From Hanleya hanleyi (taxonomy: Eukaryota > Mollusca > Polyplacophora > Lepidopleurida > Hanleyidae), in the NCBI GenBank assembly GCA_036873755.1, contig JAVTVY010037112.1, positions 62,001 to 126,000 on the forward strand: 64,000 bases of DNA, written 5' to 3'. Under the pieces are notes generated by a model, which saw only the letters and a program-made list of their open reading frames with translations, was not told the DNA's origin and searched no databases. Positions 9,870 through 24,800 of the stretch are shown one piece after another. How positions within the stretch are numbered: the first letter of the stretch is position 1; every line of letters begins with the position of its first letter. The position numbers and the translations under genes are program-made.

Positions 9870-12800
9870 GTAAGGACAATTGAGTGTAATCAGTGTCTGA
9901 AAATCTAGAGATTCATTAGAGATTTTATTAGGATACTTTGGCACGATTTTATCCGGTCAGTTGACAAACATCGGGGATGAAGTTCTATAGTTCTCTTCGC
10001 TGTTTCAAAAGTCTGACCCATATCCACGAGGGATCGGTCTGCGTGGGCTGAGGGTTCGCTTACCCACAATGCAAGCGCCTGGAGCACGCTCATCGCCTTT
10101 CCGGCAGTTAATTGCGTATACAGACGGTATTGATGCATTTTGACAGTACATCTGCGATTATTAAAAGCTGTATTTTCACACTGATTTAAAAGCGGTTTAT
10201 GAAAGTAAACTGATGAATAGCTAATTTGGGGTCTCCACTAGAATCTGTTAAATAGACGTTAAATAGCCTATTGCATTCCTTAAAACTTTCGAAGAAAATA
10301 ACAAACCATGGAGTTAGGAGAAGTGGCACAATATCGCCTGATAGACTGATATATATATGATACAGTTTATTCTCACAACGCGAATTTTGTGACACGTTTC
10401 TACACATAAGTCTGAAAGTTGACTGTGCAGATGTCCAAAATGGGTCCAGCGTCAGAGTGATAGGGCAATTGTCCGGAACTCCACCAGATTTGTGCGCCAA
10501 AGAAAGGCAAGCTAAGTATTTGGGAAGGATTTGTATGTTATTATGTGTTATGATGACCAGATTATTACAGGAAAAAAGACACAAATAGTCATGCAAGAAA
10601 TAAGAACTATTCGGAATGGCGACAATCTGACGGCTCATCACGTGCGCGTGCGCCGACGCAATGTCACCTTCACTCCTCGGCAGTGTGGCCCAACCTTTAA
10701 CCATCTTATGAAGCCTTCATCAATATATACAACACAAAATCCAATTATTTAGAGTATTGGGGTGTTTGTAAAGCGATAAAGTCGTACATCAGCCACTATA
10801 ATCTGAAATTGGCACCACGACTGACATATAATGTAGAAATGCCTTTCAAACTTCGGATCATTGAAAAGCTTGAAAGGGTGTCGAGATATTTACACTTTGT
10901 TGGTCAAAAACAAGATAATCCCAAAAAGCCAAGAAAATATGATATTGCGTCTACTGGGGAATGGAAATTTATATACATGGTACCTTTTAAGTGTTGCAAA
11001 AATACTAAATTGCAGTGGTTGCAGTACAGAATAAACCACCGTATTCTAGCAACAAACAAACTTCTTGTACAAATGAAAGTGAGAAAAGACGATAAATGTA
11101 CTTTTTGTAAACAGCAGACTGAAACAATCGAGCATCTATTCTATGAATGTGAAATTATTGATGAGCTAATGGAATCTTTAAGTAGCTGCAAATACAGAAA
11201 AACTGATATTTTATTAAATATTACCCGAAAACAAATCTTGTTCGGCATAACAAAAACTGAAAGTTATTATAAACCGATCAATTACATTCTGCTGATTACT
11301 AAATATTATATCTACAAATGTAGATGTCAAGGATAAATTGTACACATTGCTGGTTTACAGCACGATGTCAAAAATTTCCTATTTATTGAGCAGTCAATTG
11401 CTATGAAAAATGATATGATAGACAAATTTAATACCGAATGGTATTTGTGGTTGAAATTGATGTAACTGCTCGGGTTTTTCTTGTATTTATTTTATTTTTT
11501 GTTTTAGAGTACCACTTCGGTACAGACTTTCTGTACATAGTATATGTACAAATAAGCTTGCAAATGTAATATTCACGTATTCGTACTGTATTTACAAAGT
11601 TCCTAGTAGGGTACAAATATGATGGGTAAGAATTAATATTTCAATGCATTGTCTGTAGATATATAATACAAATTCTGTGGCAATAAATGCACATTATAAA
11701 AAAAACACCCTACATGCGGTAAGACTGACCCTGGGATCGTGTGTATTCATTTTCAGCCTACTTTCGGCAACTGCAAGAGGGAATTTCCAGAAATCAATAC
11801 CACGTGACTTCGTCAACCAATCAGCTAAAGTCTACCGACGTTGTTTGTTCTATTTGTTCAAAATCACAGACCTACCACCCCTCTTGGATTATACGAAAGT
11901 TATTCATACCTATATATTTTGTAAGCCCAGGCAATATCTGTTTCCTGAGTGGTATGAAAACCTGTAATTTATCAAATTTCTCGAGGCTGTTCTCCGCCGG
12001 ATGAAGGCCGAACAGAATACGGTAAAATACCGGATATCGCTCCGCTATAATGAAGACACACAATTCGCAAGCCATCTTATGAATGGCGAAATGTACACAA
12101 ATGCAGTGTGGCCATGCAGAGCGCAACACGAACTAGCGCGGGGGAAGAACACATTCATCAGTTAATGGCTCCAATTTGGGGTCATATCATGAATATTCCG
12201 CATCAAAGTTGACGAGAAAACATGAGAGATACTAAATTCAAAGAGAGTGGCTCTTGTCAGCGCGTATTCATTCAGAATCAGACGAAACCGCAAGGATAAC
12301 TCCGTGCAACACGTTCGAAGTTCCACCAAAACAACAGCATGAAGCACGACCGGTAAATCTAGCAAAATTTAGCTATATATAACTGTATAACTTATTGTGA
12401 TCAATCGAATTTGCTACATTAAAATTATGCTATTTGGGTATCAATGAAATTAAGGACAAATCCCGATTTTGTTTGAAATGAGAATATTCTGTGCGAGCAC
12501 AACCTGTGTTCGACGGGGGAGGCCAACAAGATCTAGCGCCAACCGCCGAACAAGGTTATCTCCCCTTCTGTCAGTCGACCGACCCTACCCTCGTTCACTT
12601 ACACATGTATACAGGGCGCGAAACGCCTTCTCCGCAAAGTGGGTGTTCATCAAGCCATGTAGCCTTCGATGGAGATTAAAAGTGAGAGATTATTCGAACT
12701 ACTCTGTATCGCAACAACTTGAATTACCAGTAGCCAGAATTAATCAGCTATAGCGCATTTGGGGGATTCGGCAGGCAAACGAAAACTTATATCAAACAGT

Positions 12801-15800
12801 CGGTGACTACCGGTAATTATATAACTGTTCATCTCTTTACAACAACAACAACAACAACAACAACAACACTACATCAAATCTAATGGTTGTTTGTTTGAAA
12901 ACAAATCAGCAATGTTTATTTTTCTACAAGAATATGTTTGAAAAAATCCAAGATGGCCGCCATGATGACCTCACAGTGACGTCATTTTCAAAAAGAGCAT
13001 TTTTGGACGATTTTTCTGTCAGAATTTTCGAATTTATTATTTTTGGTTTTTCCTCGAAAAAACTGCATGGTAAATAAGTAAATAATAATCTGATATGAAA
13101 TAAAAATCTTTTACCCACTTTTCAATGCAGAAAAGCAAAAAAAACATCACTTTTCTGGTATTCAACATGGCCGCCATTTTGAATGTACCCATCATCCTCT
13201 GCTCGAGGGGGTCATGCAAATAGGCCCAAAATGACCCTAATATGATAATCTACAAAGTCACGGAGTTTCAGCTCTCAATTTTTTGTCGTTCCGGAGATAG
13301 GAGCAAAAAAAAATCAACAGGGGGGGGAGCGGAAAGTGCCCCCTCCCCCAGGCCAGGTAGGGTTAACGTCCATTCATGAGGTCAGTCGTTTTAACCATCA
13401 TTCGATTATATTTTTGCATGTCTGTACAAATTCCAACAAGATGTCAGTTCATAATTCGACTGAATCGGGGAATCGCCCATATATTTGTCAGTAACTGAAA
13501 GAAAGGGTTAAACACATTTTCACATTTCACAAAGTGTTCAGATTGACACTTGCGTCCAGTGTTTTCAAGTGCATGCATGCAGTTTCATTGAAGTGAGGCT
13601 ACATTTTCTCCCCTTTTTCGTGTGGAAATCTTACAGTGTTAATCACGGTCGATATATTCATAAGGGTTAAGACTACTCGTTCTGCACTGAAGTGATGCAA
13701 CTAAATACTCTTAATAAGTTCTATCCGTTGCTTTGAATAATCTGTTACAAAAAAACATCCATAGATTGTAGATGATTTTAAACCATTTCTCATAACATTT
13801 ACTGTACGAAACGGATGCCACTTTAGTTTAACCCTACCTGTCCTGGGCCTATCCCCTTGTTGGTTTTTTGCTCCTATCTCCGGAACGATAAAAAATTGAG
13901 AGCTGAAACTTCGTGACTTTATAGATTATCACATTGGGGTCATTTTGAGACTATTTTCATGACCCTGCGCGTAGAGGATCATGGGTAAATTCAAAATGAC
14001 GGCAATGTGGGGTGCCAGAAAAGTGATGTTTTCGTCATATTTCTTTTTTTTTTTTGCTTTTCTGTATGGAGAAGTGGGTAAAATCTATTATTTACTAATT
14101 TATCATGCAGTTTTTGCGAAGAAAAAACAAAAATAAAAAATTCGAAAATTCTGACCAAAAAACCTTTTTTGAAAATGACGTCACAGTGACGTCATCAAGG
14201 CGGCCATCTTGGATTTTTTTTACATTTTCTTGTAGAGCTTGACCCAATGATATAATGTGGTAAGTTTCAGCCCCCTAACCTTAGCGATAGCGAAAATATG
14301 TAGGGGGCGGGGGCACTTCCCCCCTCCCCCTCCCCCCAGGCTGCGGTACACTCCAAATCGCCCAGGCCATATAGGGTTAACTCCATCTGGCCTGGGCTTT
14401 TTGGGACGTGTCCAGGCTTGTGAGGGGCATTTTGGCCCTCTCTAATTATTTTTCTTGCCCGTTGAGCTAGAGGACTGAAACTTACCAACCATACCCTTGG
14501 CTCTAACGGAAAATGTGAACAAATCCAAGATGACCGCTTTAAAGACGTCATTTTCCTGGCATTTTTGGGACGATTATTTGGTCAGATTCTTCAAATTCTT
14601 CAAAAACTACATTATAAACTAGTAAATATTGATCTAATGTGAAATAAATAGTTTTTGCCCACTTCTCTCTGCCATTATGAATTTACCCATGATTCTCTGC
14701 TCGGTTGGCTATGCAAATAGGCTCAAAATTACTCCAATATGATAAACCACCGAGTGTCAGCTCATAAAGTTTGGTAGGTGGCGGCCATAATGGCTCCCAT
14801 CCGGTCTGGTAGGGTTAAGGTACTTGAATATGAATCCATTGTTTGTCTATAAACAGTGTTTTTTTCTTTTGAAGGGTTCTCTTGGAAAGCATTAGAAAAC
14901 TGGGGAGGATTCTGTGGGTTGGCCGTTGCCGGATTCGTCATGGTTGCTACAGAATGGTGGACTTTCGAAATTGGAATATTCTTAAATGGTGAGAAAATTC
15001 TGTTGACAGACGTACGATGTAATCCAGCTGATCAGCAGTGATGAGATGAACTATTCATTAAGGCTGCGGCTATGCCTGCAGCCTTATTGGATTGGCTTCA
15101 GCCTATATGGGGGCCAAAATCAGGCCCAGATCGCTTTGTCCAGAAGATTGCAAAAAAAAGCAGAGTTGGGACTTACGGTCACATTGCCAAATGTAGAGGA
15201 GATATTGAGCTGGAAACTCGTTGGAACTAACGAAAGTGTAGTGTTCTTCATCACAATACATGTACACCCTGTTTATACCAATTTTGAGATAATGGCGGCC
15301 CAACAAGAACAACAGCAAATCTCGGATCAACGAGATCTCGCGGCAGTATATCAAAATTAAAATCAACTCCCAGGATGCTTATAGCGCTGTACGGCGGTAC
15401 TCCATTTTAAATGATTTGGAACAAATTGACTGTGAAGGTCCAAATCTTTGGGATTGCGAATTTCATCATCTCAACTAAAGCTACGTATCTCTTCATATTA
15501 TCCACGAATAATACGAAGCGAATCTTGATAGTTATTTGCTGAACATTGTATTCATGGAAGAGTCTGTCACGATGTGTTTTATTCACGATATTGTTGTAAG
15601 TCGTCAAAATATCGTTCGCTTCATACATGGTAGCTATAAAATAAAAGCGCTTTTCGAGGCCATTCGGTACAACTCGACGGAAGAGTGACATTTCTGCCGC
15701 TACATATCCTGATATTTCAGAGGTATCACAAATTGAAAATTACTAGCATGTCATATATAACAAGCGCTGAATGAGCGCAAAGACCTCCGTCGAGGCAACA

Positions 15801-18800
15801 GGATCAGTAGGGGAATAGTACATCACTGAATAGCATAGGGCCGGATGCCGAGCTCAATTTTGCATTTGTTGACGTTAACTTCACCAATGGTAATTAACGT
15901 GAGATTGAGGGTTCCCCACTAGCATGTCCAGCTAGGGATGTGGAAGCCACATTCCCCGCAAATAATATTTCTTTGATTTCACGTGCTTGAAATATTGGGG
16001 TATGGAATAGAGTATATTGATGGAAAACCTGGAATACTGCTTGAGACATTAGGCCCCTTCCCACCCACACCTCCCCATGAGAGGACACCCACACCCAAAT
16101 CAACACGTTAGCGTCAGAAATGAGACCCTGTGTGCCTAGTTTTACCAACTTACTTGTGATTTTATGCTATAGGCAACACTTCATATTTTGTATGTGTACA
16201 GTATAGCATCCTCATTGACAGAATCCTCTACAAAACACATCTGATTTTACCGACATTCCGTTCTGATCTGTCTCAGCATCATGTGCTGATTCAATGAGCT
16301 CGGAATAATTTTGTATACTGGTGTTACAGGTCACCTTCACCATAATGTATCAATTACCATGGACTTGTACATGTATCACATTCATATTGAATGGTGATGG
16401 CTGATGAGAATATTGCCCATATGGAACAAATGGCTGGATTCCAGCGAATAAAAAGTTCATGCTAATCATAAACAACATACAATTAATAATACTATCAAAT
16501 AATTATGTATATTCCTTGTCGACATCAATATAATACAGACAATATTATGACTGAATCAGGGTAACAGATAGCCAAGGGTATATATGTCTACACTAAAGAA
16601 GGAGATCCATGATGCGTATGATATTATGTTGTAAAATTTCACTTGCTAATCTCGATTATTACAAGCGTCTAGTCCGTCATTCATAATCCAGCCGTCGTCC
16701 ATTAGAGAATATCCGCGTCCATAATCCAAAGACCTATTCCATTTCCATATAATATGTTGCTTATTGTGAAAATAAATGAAATTATGAAAATAAATTTAGT
16801 ATGATTGCCCATTACGCTCAAATTAGAAATATCAGCAGCTAAAGTTAAGCCAATCATAGCAATATATAACACCATGGTATTGTTGTAATATCACCCAGGT
16901 ATTGATCTTTGGTTAAGAATGTAATAAGATACATATACCTGTTCTTTGTGTTATTCTGTATGCAGTTCATTCTGTATGTATTTTATACATGTACATATAC
17001 CAGAAGTGAAATTGAAATTTGACTAAAATAATCAAAATATGTTCGATTTTTACCTCTACTCAGGAAATAAAGTCTTTGTTTCTAGAAGCTAAATCATTTC
17101 AGACACATTCAAGTCCTCGCCTGGTCAAGGGAGATAATTTTGTAAAAAAAAAAAAAACAGGCATAGATCCACACTGGCGCAGACCAGAAAGTTTTGTGAC
17201 CTTTGATGATATTTGTGGAGCATGCTGCAGGACTTCAACTTTCATGAATCTGATATTATCCACACAATCCCATTCTACATGATATTTTTGCCATAGCACC
17301 GATAAACTAGATCCCTTCATTTATGTGGTCTAGATCCAGGAGCTATTGGGGGCTGCAGGTTTTGTAAAAGTTAGATCCAATTATTCTGAGATAAGGAATG
17401 AAGTCCGGCATGGTTGTTTTAAGTTAAAACTGGGCATCCTTGAAAATGTCTGACCGATTGACATATGTATCACTCTGCCGGTCATCATTACATGCGTAAT
17501 GTTTATCACAAGAGAGAATATGTATACTGTGTTTGAGGAATATTTCTGCCTCCCCAATGGAAGGAGAAATTTGAATGAATGGTCTGTGTTGTCAGTGTGT
17601 CTGATGTCCCCCTTGCAAAGACAAGAAAATTTTCTATGTAATTTATTATTTATTGATATATTTATTGATATTCTTTTTGTCTAATTGTCTTCTGTTCAAG
17701 TCATTTGGCATTGGTAAAACCTGAAATGTATATCATGTTCTCCTTATTTCATCTAGTGATACTGTCTGTTTGGTTCCAGATCACGGGGCTGAACAAAGTA
17801 TGTGAAATGTGATCGTATGGCAAATAAATGCCCAGTGGTATGTCCAGGGCTTAAAACTACAAAACAAAATTGAGAAAGGTTCCATCCATGCTATCAGTCA
17901 AAAATCTCAATAATGTAGGCCTACATGTGGAATGTAGACACTCCTTTGTTTCAGCTACAATTCAGAATAAGTTTTCAGAATATTATCAGGGCTTAACAAG
18001 CAAATTATTCTTCATCAACAAGTATCACAGCACGCAATGTGGATGTCACTAAACTGATAGGATAAATGAAAAGAAAAGCATATGTATATTATTTATCAGC
18101 TTTATTAAATAAGTTTACAGACTCACGCAGGTAGATCAAGTTGGTGCTTCTGCAAAATCAAACCATTATTCAACTGCCAAATGCCAAGATAAAGCGCCCC
18201 CCCCGGAAATATAATTTATCAGCAAAATTTAGAATAACTGTTTTTGAACAACCAGGCTGGTGGATATCATCAACTGAAAGAAAACGACAGGGTTCCCACA
18301 CCTTGGGGATTTCAAAATTCCAGACCTTTTCCATACCTTTTTCAAGACCTATCAAGTCTTTTTCCAGACTCAATGGACGCTTCAAATCAGCTATTACATT
18401 ATACATTGCCAGGAAGAATTTTGAGACCGTTAGGTGATATGGATCAAAACTAGTCAAGCTCAAGATGAACAATTAACTCCTTTATTATGATGATGATGTA
18501 CATTGAGATCACTGCACCAACTTACAACTCAAAAATCAAAGCAGGTTCCAAATTGACAGAATGTTTCAAAAGCACAGAATGATGAACTTTTTTATTTGAA
18601 AATAAATTCACGTTTTCTTTCATTCTACGAAACAGAAATTAAAAGAATCAGGTTTATTGCTCTTTTTTGTCATACAGACTCTAAAGCCAGAATGAAAAAA
18701 AAACAAAGACAAAAAAAAACGAAGACAGAAAAAAAGACCCCCAAAAAATTAAATGAAATGGCTGAAAAGTGTTCTAGTTCTGCACTAGACCAGACTATGC

Positions 18801-21800
18801 TGCCACTCACGAAATTTATGCAAATGTGTACGTGCACTATAATGGAATGACCCTGGGTTAACCTGTATCACTCCGCCAGTGATTTTCACTGTGTTGAGTC
18901 TTATATCAGGGTATTAACCAGAAAATGAAGAAAAAAAACAGTCGTAATCGTTTCATGTGAACTAGAAATAAAACGAAATCTGAATTTGAGTGTATTTCAT
19001 ATTCATTTCTTCGCCCAGGGATTGCTTAAATCCGTGGACTATTTTTTTGTTCTTTGGTTCCGGGCGATCGGCTCAAACCCGGTTCTCAGCGCCCACCACG
19101 CGATAACTCATGCCAGCACTGTGCTGTCACCGTAGACTGTAGTAATGGTAAATTGATGACCTGGTAATATGGTAAGCTGCCCACCTCGTCTGTGCGCTTT
19201 TTGCATCTGTCTGAGTTTGCGGTAAGTCAGATTACTTATAATATATATGTCTGGTGTTTATAGTTCGTAATTTGTTTGTTGACAACGATAGCGTTGGAGA
19301 GACAATTTGTGCGAAAATCCCTGTTAATGTTGCTGTACGATCATACGTTGCAAATCTTGTTCCTTGATCCGACTGTCGCACTTGACAGGTTCAGGTTCTG
19401 GGATTATGAAGACACCAGTTTTCAACACTCGTACGTTCTTTCCCGTGAAGTCGGCGTTCGTTACTATTTTAATGTGTACGCATACTGCATGGAATATATT
19501 TCCAGAGGAGATATGTGTCGAAGCAACAACAATAGTATTTACATTTTTCTCGTCTTGTGAACTTGACCGGATCCTGTCCACTGCAAATTTATGTATTCCG
19601 GGGGACTCTGCTCTCCGAATATAATTTAGTTTCAAAAAGTTTGAACAGCAACAAAACTTTTCGAAAGTGGAAACAACAGAATTTGTCAGGTACCGCTTTC
19701 GAAAAGTTTTGTTGTTGGTGGTGTTCAAACTTTTTCAAACTAAATTATATACGCAATGATCGTACAGCAACAACAACAGGAATTTTTGCACGTTGTCAAC
19801 AAACAAATTTACTATAAACACCATGCAGGCATATATAAGTAATGGGGACTTAACACAAACTCAGGCAGCTCTTGCAAATATCTGTGCTACACAAATAAAA
19901 ACACATTAATAAAACTATCCAGTCTCCTCGCATATTTGTCGCTTTGTCACAATAAAATTGCATGAATTATGAAAATCTGCTCGCAAAAACTGGTAGAAGA
20001 CATTGATGCAGACGACCCACTTTTAACCATATTACTGTAGATAGTTTCTTGCTACCATGAAGACCTAGCATATTTCTAAATGAACCGCCTTCACAAATTC
20101 ACTTCCTTGAAGACTAAACTGTGTTCCAGTTGTGATTTCCCAAACAGACTCGTCCACAAATTGGAGAAAATCTCCATATTTATCCATACATCTGCTATCG
20201 ACTGAAACATGCCAGCTGAAACGTTTTGAAACTTTACATCGATTATTGGCGATCCAGACATCAGTACTTTGAGTACTTTCATTATTCGATATTATCTCAC
20301 ATTAACCATGTAACCAGTATCTCAGAAATACATTATATAATGGTACTCAAAGCGTCTGACAAAACTTGAATTTTTCTCAACTTGGAACCGCAGCAATATC
20401 ATTATTATGTTTTCCCTCTATACTTGTCACCCGAAGGGCTAAAGTGGGACTATATAGTATTAGGGTCCGTCTGCCTGTGTGTCTGTGCAACCGTCCAATT
20501 TCGTTTCCTGACAATAACTTCTAAAAAAAAATGAACGCATTCTTTTCAAATTTGGTGTGTGGGTACCTCGCCTCATGATCTCGCTTGGGCATGTTTCTCG
20601 CGCCGATCCGCGTGTAGGTGTCATCATCTGGGGGCCAAGTTAAAATTTCGTTTCCGGACAATACGTTTCGAGAACCTGAACATATTTTTTCCAAATTTGG
20701 AATGTGGATGCCTCGCCTCAAGATCTAACTTGAAAATGTTTTTCACGCCAATGCGCTTATACATGTAGGTGGCACCACCTGAAGACCAAGTTGAAATTTC
20801 ATTTCCGGATGATAACTTTTGAAAACTTAAATTCTTTCCAAATTTGAAATGTGAGCACCTTGCCTAAAGTTCTAGCGTGGGATTGTCTGTCATGCTGATG
20901 CGTCTATTGGTGGCGCCACTCCGGGGGCGAAGTTGAAAAATCGTTTCCGTACAATAACTATCGAAAACCTGAACAGATTATTTTTGTCAAATTTGGTATG
21001 TGGATGCCTTGTCTCAATATCTTGCTTGGGATTGTTTTTCACTCCGATGCACTTATAGGTGGTGCAACCTGAGGGTCGAGTTGAAATTTTATTCCGAACA
21101 ATAACTTTTGAAACCCGAAAGGATTATTTCCAAATTTGGTATGTGGGTTCCTTGTCTGAATATCTTGCTTGGGATTTTCTTCGGCGCAGATCTGCGTATA
21201 GGTGGTTCTACCTTTCGATAACTTTCGAAAACTTGAACGGATTCCTTCCAAATTTTGGTGTGTGGGTAACTTGACCGGTTCTCGCTTGAGATTGCTTTCC
21301 ATGCTGGGTATATTTAATGATACGGTTCAACTTCGGGGACTGCAACCACTCAGGTTTTCATTACAAGTTTCTCTGAAGCACCAAAACAATTGATGAAATA
21401 AATTATTACATTATGGTACTATGTGCTTTTCATCCTATTTTTGAGTGAGTGAGTCAGTCCATCCGAAATCCTTTCCTCAGCAAAATAAGGAGAACCGGTG
21501 GCATTAGAACCTTGATTTTTCTCTGGATCGCACCGCGTAGCGGTGTCGACTAGACTATGCTGCCACTCACGAAATATCTGAAACTGTGTACGTGCACTAT
21601 ATCACAATGACCATGTGTTGACCTGTACAATCCGCCAGTGATTTGCACTTTTGTTTGTGTCATATCAGGGTATTAACTAGAAAATGAAGAAAAAACAGTC
21701 GTAATCGTTTCATGTTAACTAGAAATAAAACAATATCTGAATATGAGAGTATTTCATATTCATTTCTTCGCCCAGGGATTGCTTGAATCCGTGGACTATT

Positions 21801-24800
21801 TTTTTGTTCTTTGCATTGTCTGGTTCCGCACAATCGGCTGGACCCGGTTCTCAGTGCCCACTATGAGCTTACGATGCAACAACAAGTGGGATGCCAGCGA
21901 TGTACTGTCACCCCAGACTGTTGTAAATGTAAATTGATGCGCTGGTAACATGGTAAACTGCCCGCCTCGTGATGTTTGTTGTCTCTGCGGTTTTGCGTGT
22001 GGCTGTACGTCCTCAAGAATGCCTGGTGTATATAGTTCGTAATTTGTTTGTTGACAACGATAGCGTTGGAGAGACAATTTGTGCGAAAATCCATGTTGTT
22101 GTTGCTGCACGATCATTGCGTATTCGCCGAGCAGACGTTGCAATAATAAATGAATTCTCGTTCCGCTCTCACTGAACAGGTTCCGCTTCTGGGATTATGA
22201 AGACCCCAGTTTTCAACACTCGTAGTTGCGTCCTTTCCCGTGAAGTCGGCATTCGTTTACTATTTTAATGTGTACGCATACTGCATAGAATATAGTTCTA
22301 GAGTCTTGTGAACTTGACCGGATCCTGTCCATTGCAATGTATTCTCGGGGACACTGCTCACCGAATATAAAATATAATTTAGTTTGAAAGAGTTTGAACA
22401 CCAACAACAACAAAACCTTTCGAAAGCGGAAACAACATAATTTGTCAGGTACCGCTTTCGAAAAGTTTTGTTGTTGTTGGTGTTCTAACTTTTTCAAACT
22501 AAATTATATACGCAATGATCGTGCAGCAACAACAACAGAAATTTTCGCACAAATTGTCTCTCCCACGCTATCGTTGTCAACAAACAACTTTACTATAAAC
22601 AGCAGGCATATATAAGTAATCTTGGGGACTTAACGCAAACTCGTGCAGCTTTTGCCAATATCTGCGCTACACAGTTTATAAAACTATCCAGTCTCCTCGC
22701 AAATTTGTCGTATCGTTTTGTCACAATAGAATTGCATAAATTATGAAAATCTGCTCGAAAAACTGGTAGAAAACATTGACGCAGACGATCCAATTTTGAG
22801 CATATTACTGCAGATAGTTCCTTGCTACCACGAAGACCTGGCATATTTCGAAATATGCCACCTTGACAAATTCACTTCCTTGAAGACTAAACTCTGTGTT
22901 GCAGTTGTGATTCCCCAAACAGACTCGTCCACAACTTGGAGAAAATCTCCACATGTATCCATACATGTGCTATCGACTGAAACATGCCAGCTGAAACGTT
23001 TTGAAACTTTAAACCCATTATTGGCGATCCAGGCATCAGTACTTTGAGTACTTTCGTTGGCATGAAGGTGCATTAAGGGACTGTTACCAGAAAGTTCTGA
23101 GCTGATCTACTTTTGATTAAAATTTCTGGTGAGTTTTGATGAAAGAGCTCAGTGCGCGTCGCAGTCCTAATACCTACCCTACTTCGTAGGTCCTGTGACG
23201 TTAGTCACACTGCTCATGTTATGAATTCCGAAGGCAAATAAGGCATTACACATAACACAACGCGAAACACATGACCCAATTTTGTGAAATAGGAAAAACT
23301 ATGTCTTTCCACAGATCACAGTCAAACATCAAAGCCATAAAATGCACACAGATAACGGCAACCTTTGACCGCTTTTCTCTAGCAGGAAACTAGCCTATGT
23401 CTATGTATACTATGACTGTCTATTTGAATTTGGTGATAATGAAGTTATATGGAATATGGAATAGGTCTTTAGATTATGGACGCGAATATTCTTTAATGGG
23501 CGACGGCTGAATTTTGAATGACGGACCAGACGCTTGTAGTTTCGAAGTCCACGATTTCTAGTTTTTTTTTTACATGATTTACTGTCCATTTGTGAATAGT
23601 GAAACTTGCTGGTAGGAAAATACGTCCATAGCGTGCTGGTCCTAGATTTCCTACCGACGTCTGATAGGCAGTCTTGCACGTTTAAAGTTGTCTTTCTACG
23701 TGTGCATACAAGATTTTTCAATAACGTCACCCCCTCCTAACACGACGTTCCACTCACAGTGTCCCATGGGATACCAGTTATAGGATACCAATCGCAAACA
23801 AGGAGGTCATGTTTAGATACAATTAATTTTAACGTTTTATACATGAATCTTTAGTTGGAATTCGAATGTTAAATTCAATATGGCTACGGTTCAGTTAATC
23901 AACCCAGTGATTCAAAGTGTGCCTGGGAACCAGGGGCTGGATAGCCGGAGCTGGAGTCAAACTCCAATTAACACGACTCCAAGAAATTGACTTGATGTGT
24001 CGTTGTGCACCCCCCGCCTCCCCTGCGTGAAATGGTCAAGTTTCCAATTCCGGAAGCCCGCCGGAAACCTATTGAAAACTGTAGCGACATAGTTTCCGAC
24101 GGGTTTCCGTAATTGGAAACTTGACCATTTCACGCAGTGGCCCCTGATCATGATAAGAGTTTAAGAGACTCAGCTCCTCAGACAGCTTATAGTACGAGAC
24201 GATAAAGTGGGGCAACCGCGAGGTTCTCATGTGCCAAAACTATTAGGACACAATGATCTTGGTCTGATTGTTGTGAGTATAGACGTATGTCAACGAGGAG
24301 CGGATACGACAGTCTAGAGATATTCACTCAATGGATTAAAGTCGGTGCAAGAGAAACTGAGGTCCCCCAGGTATGAGTGTCCGCTTGCTATGATTAAACC
24401 CAGTCCGGACACTGACATCTGAAAAGCGTCACTTGGATATCAGAGTCCTCCCTGGGTAAATCACTGGTCTCAACCGTTTCTTTCACATCAGATTTTCCGT
24501 CATAAAGTCGTGTGACAATCGCAAGACCCATTGCCGCTTGCATGGTCACCTTCTGGAGGCCAGTTGATATCCGAAGGACGGTTCCAAGTCAAAATACTCC
24601 CACAATATATATTTTTAGCTCCGAGAAGTATTGTTTGTTATTACAATAGTTGAATGTGAACGGATTATTATATTGTGCATAACTTTTAAAAAGAATTATC
24701 ATTATATGTAATCATTTCAATGTTTTCAATTTCCGATCTTGTAATTTGGCAACAATTTATATTTATTTCACAGTCTTTAGCTTAGGTTAGGTGCCGAGGG

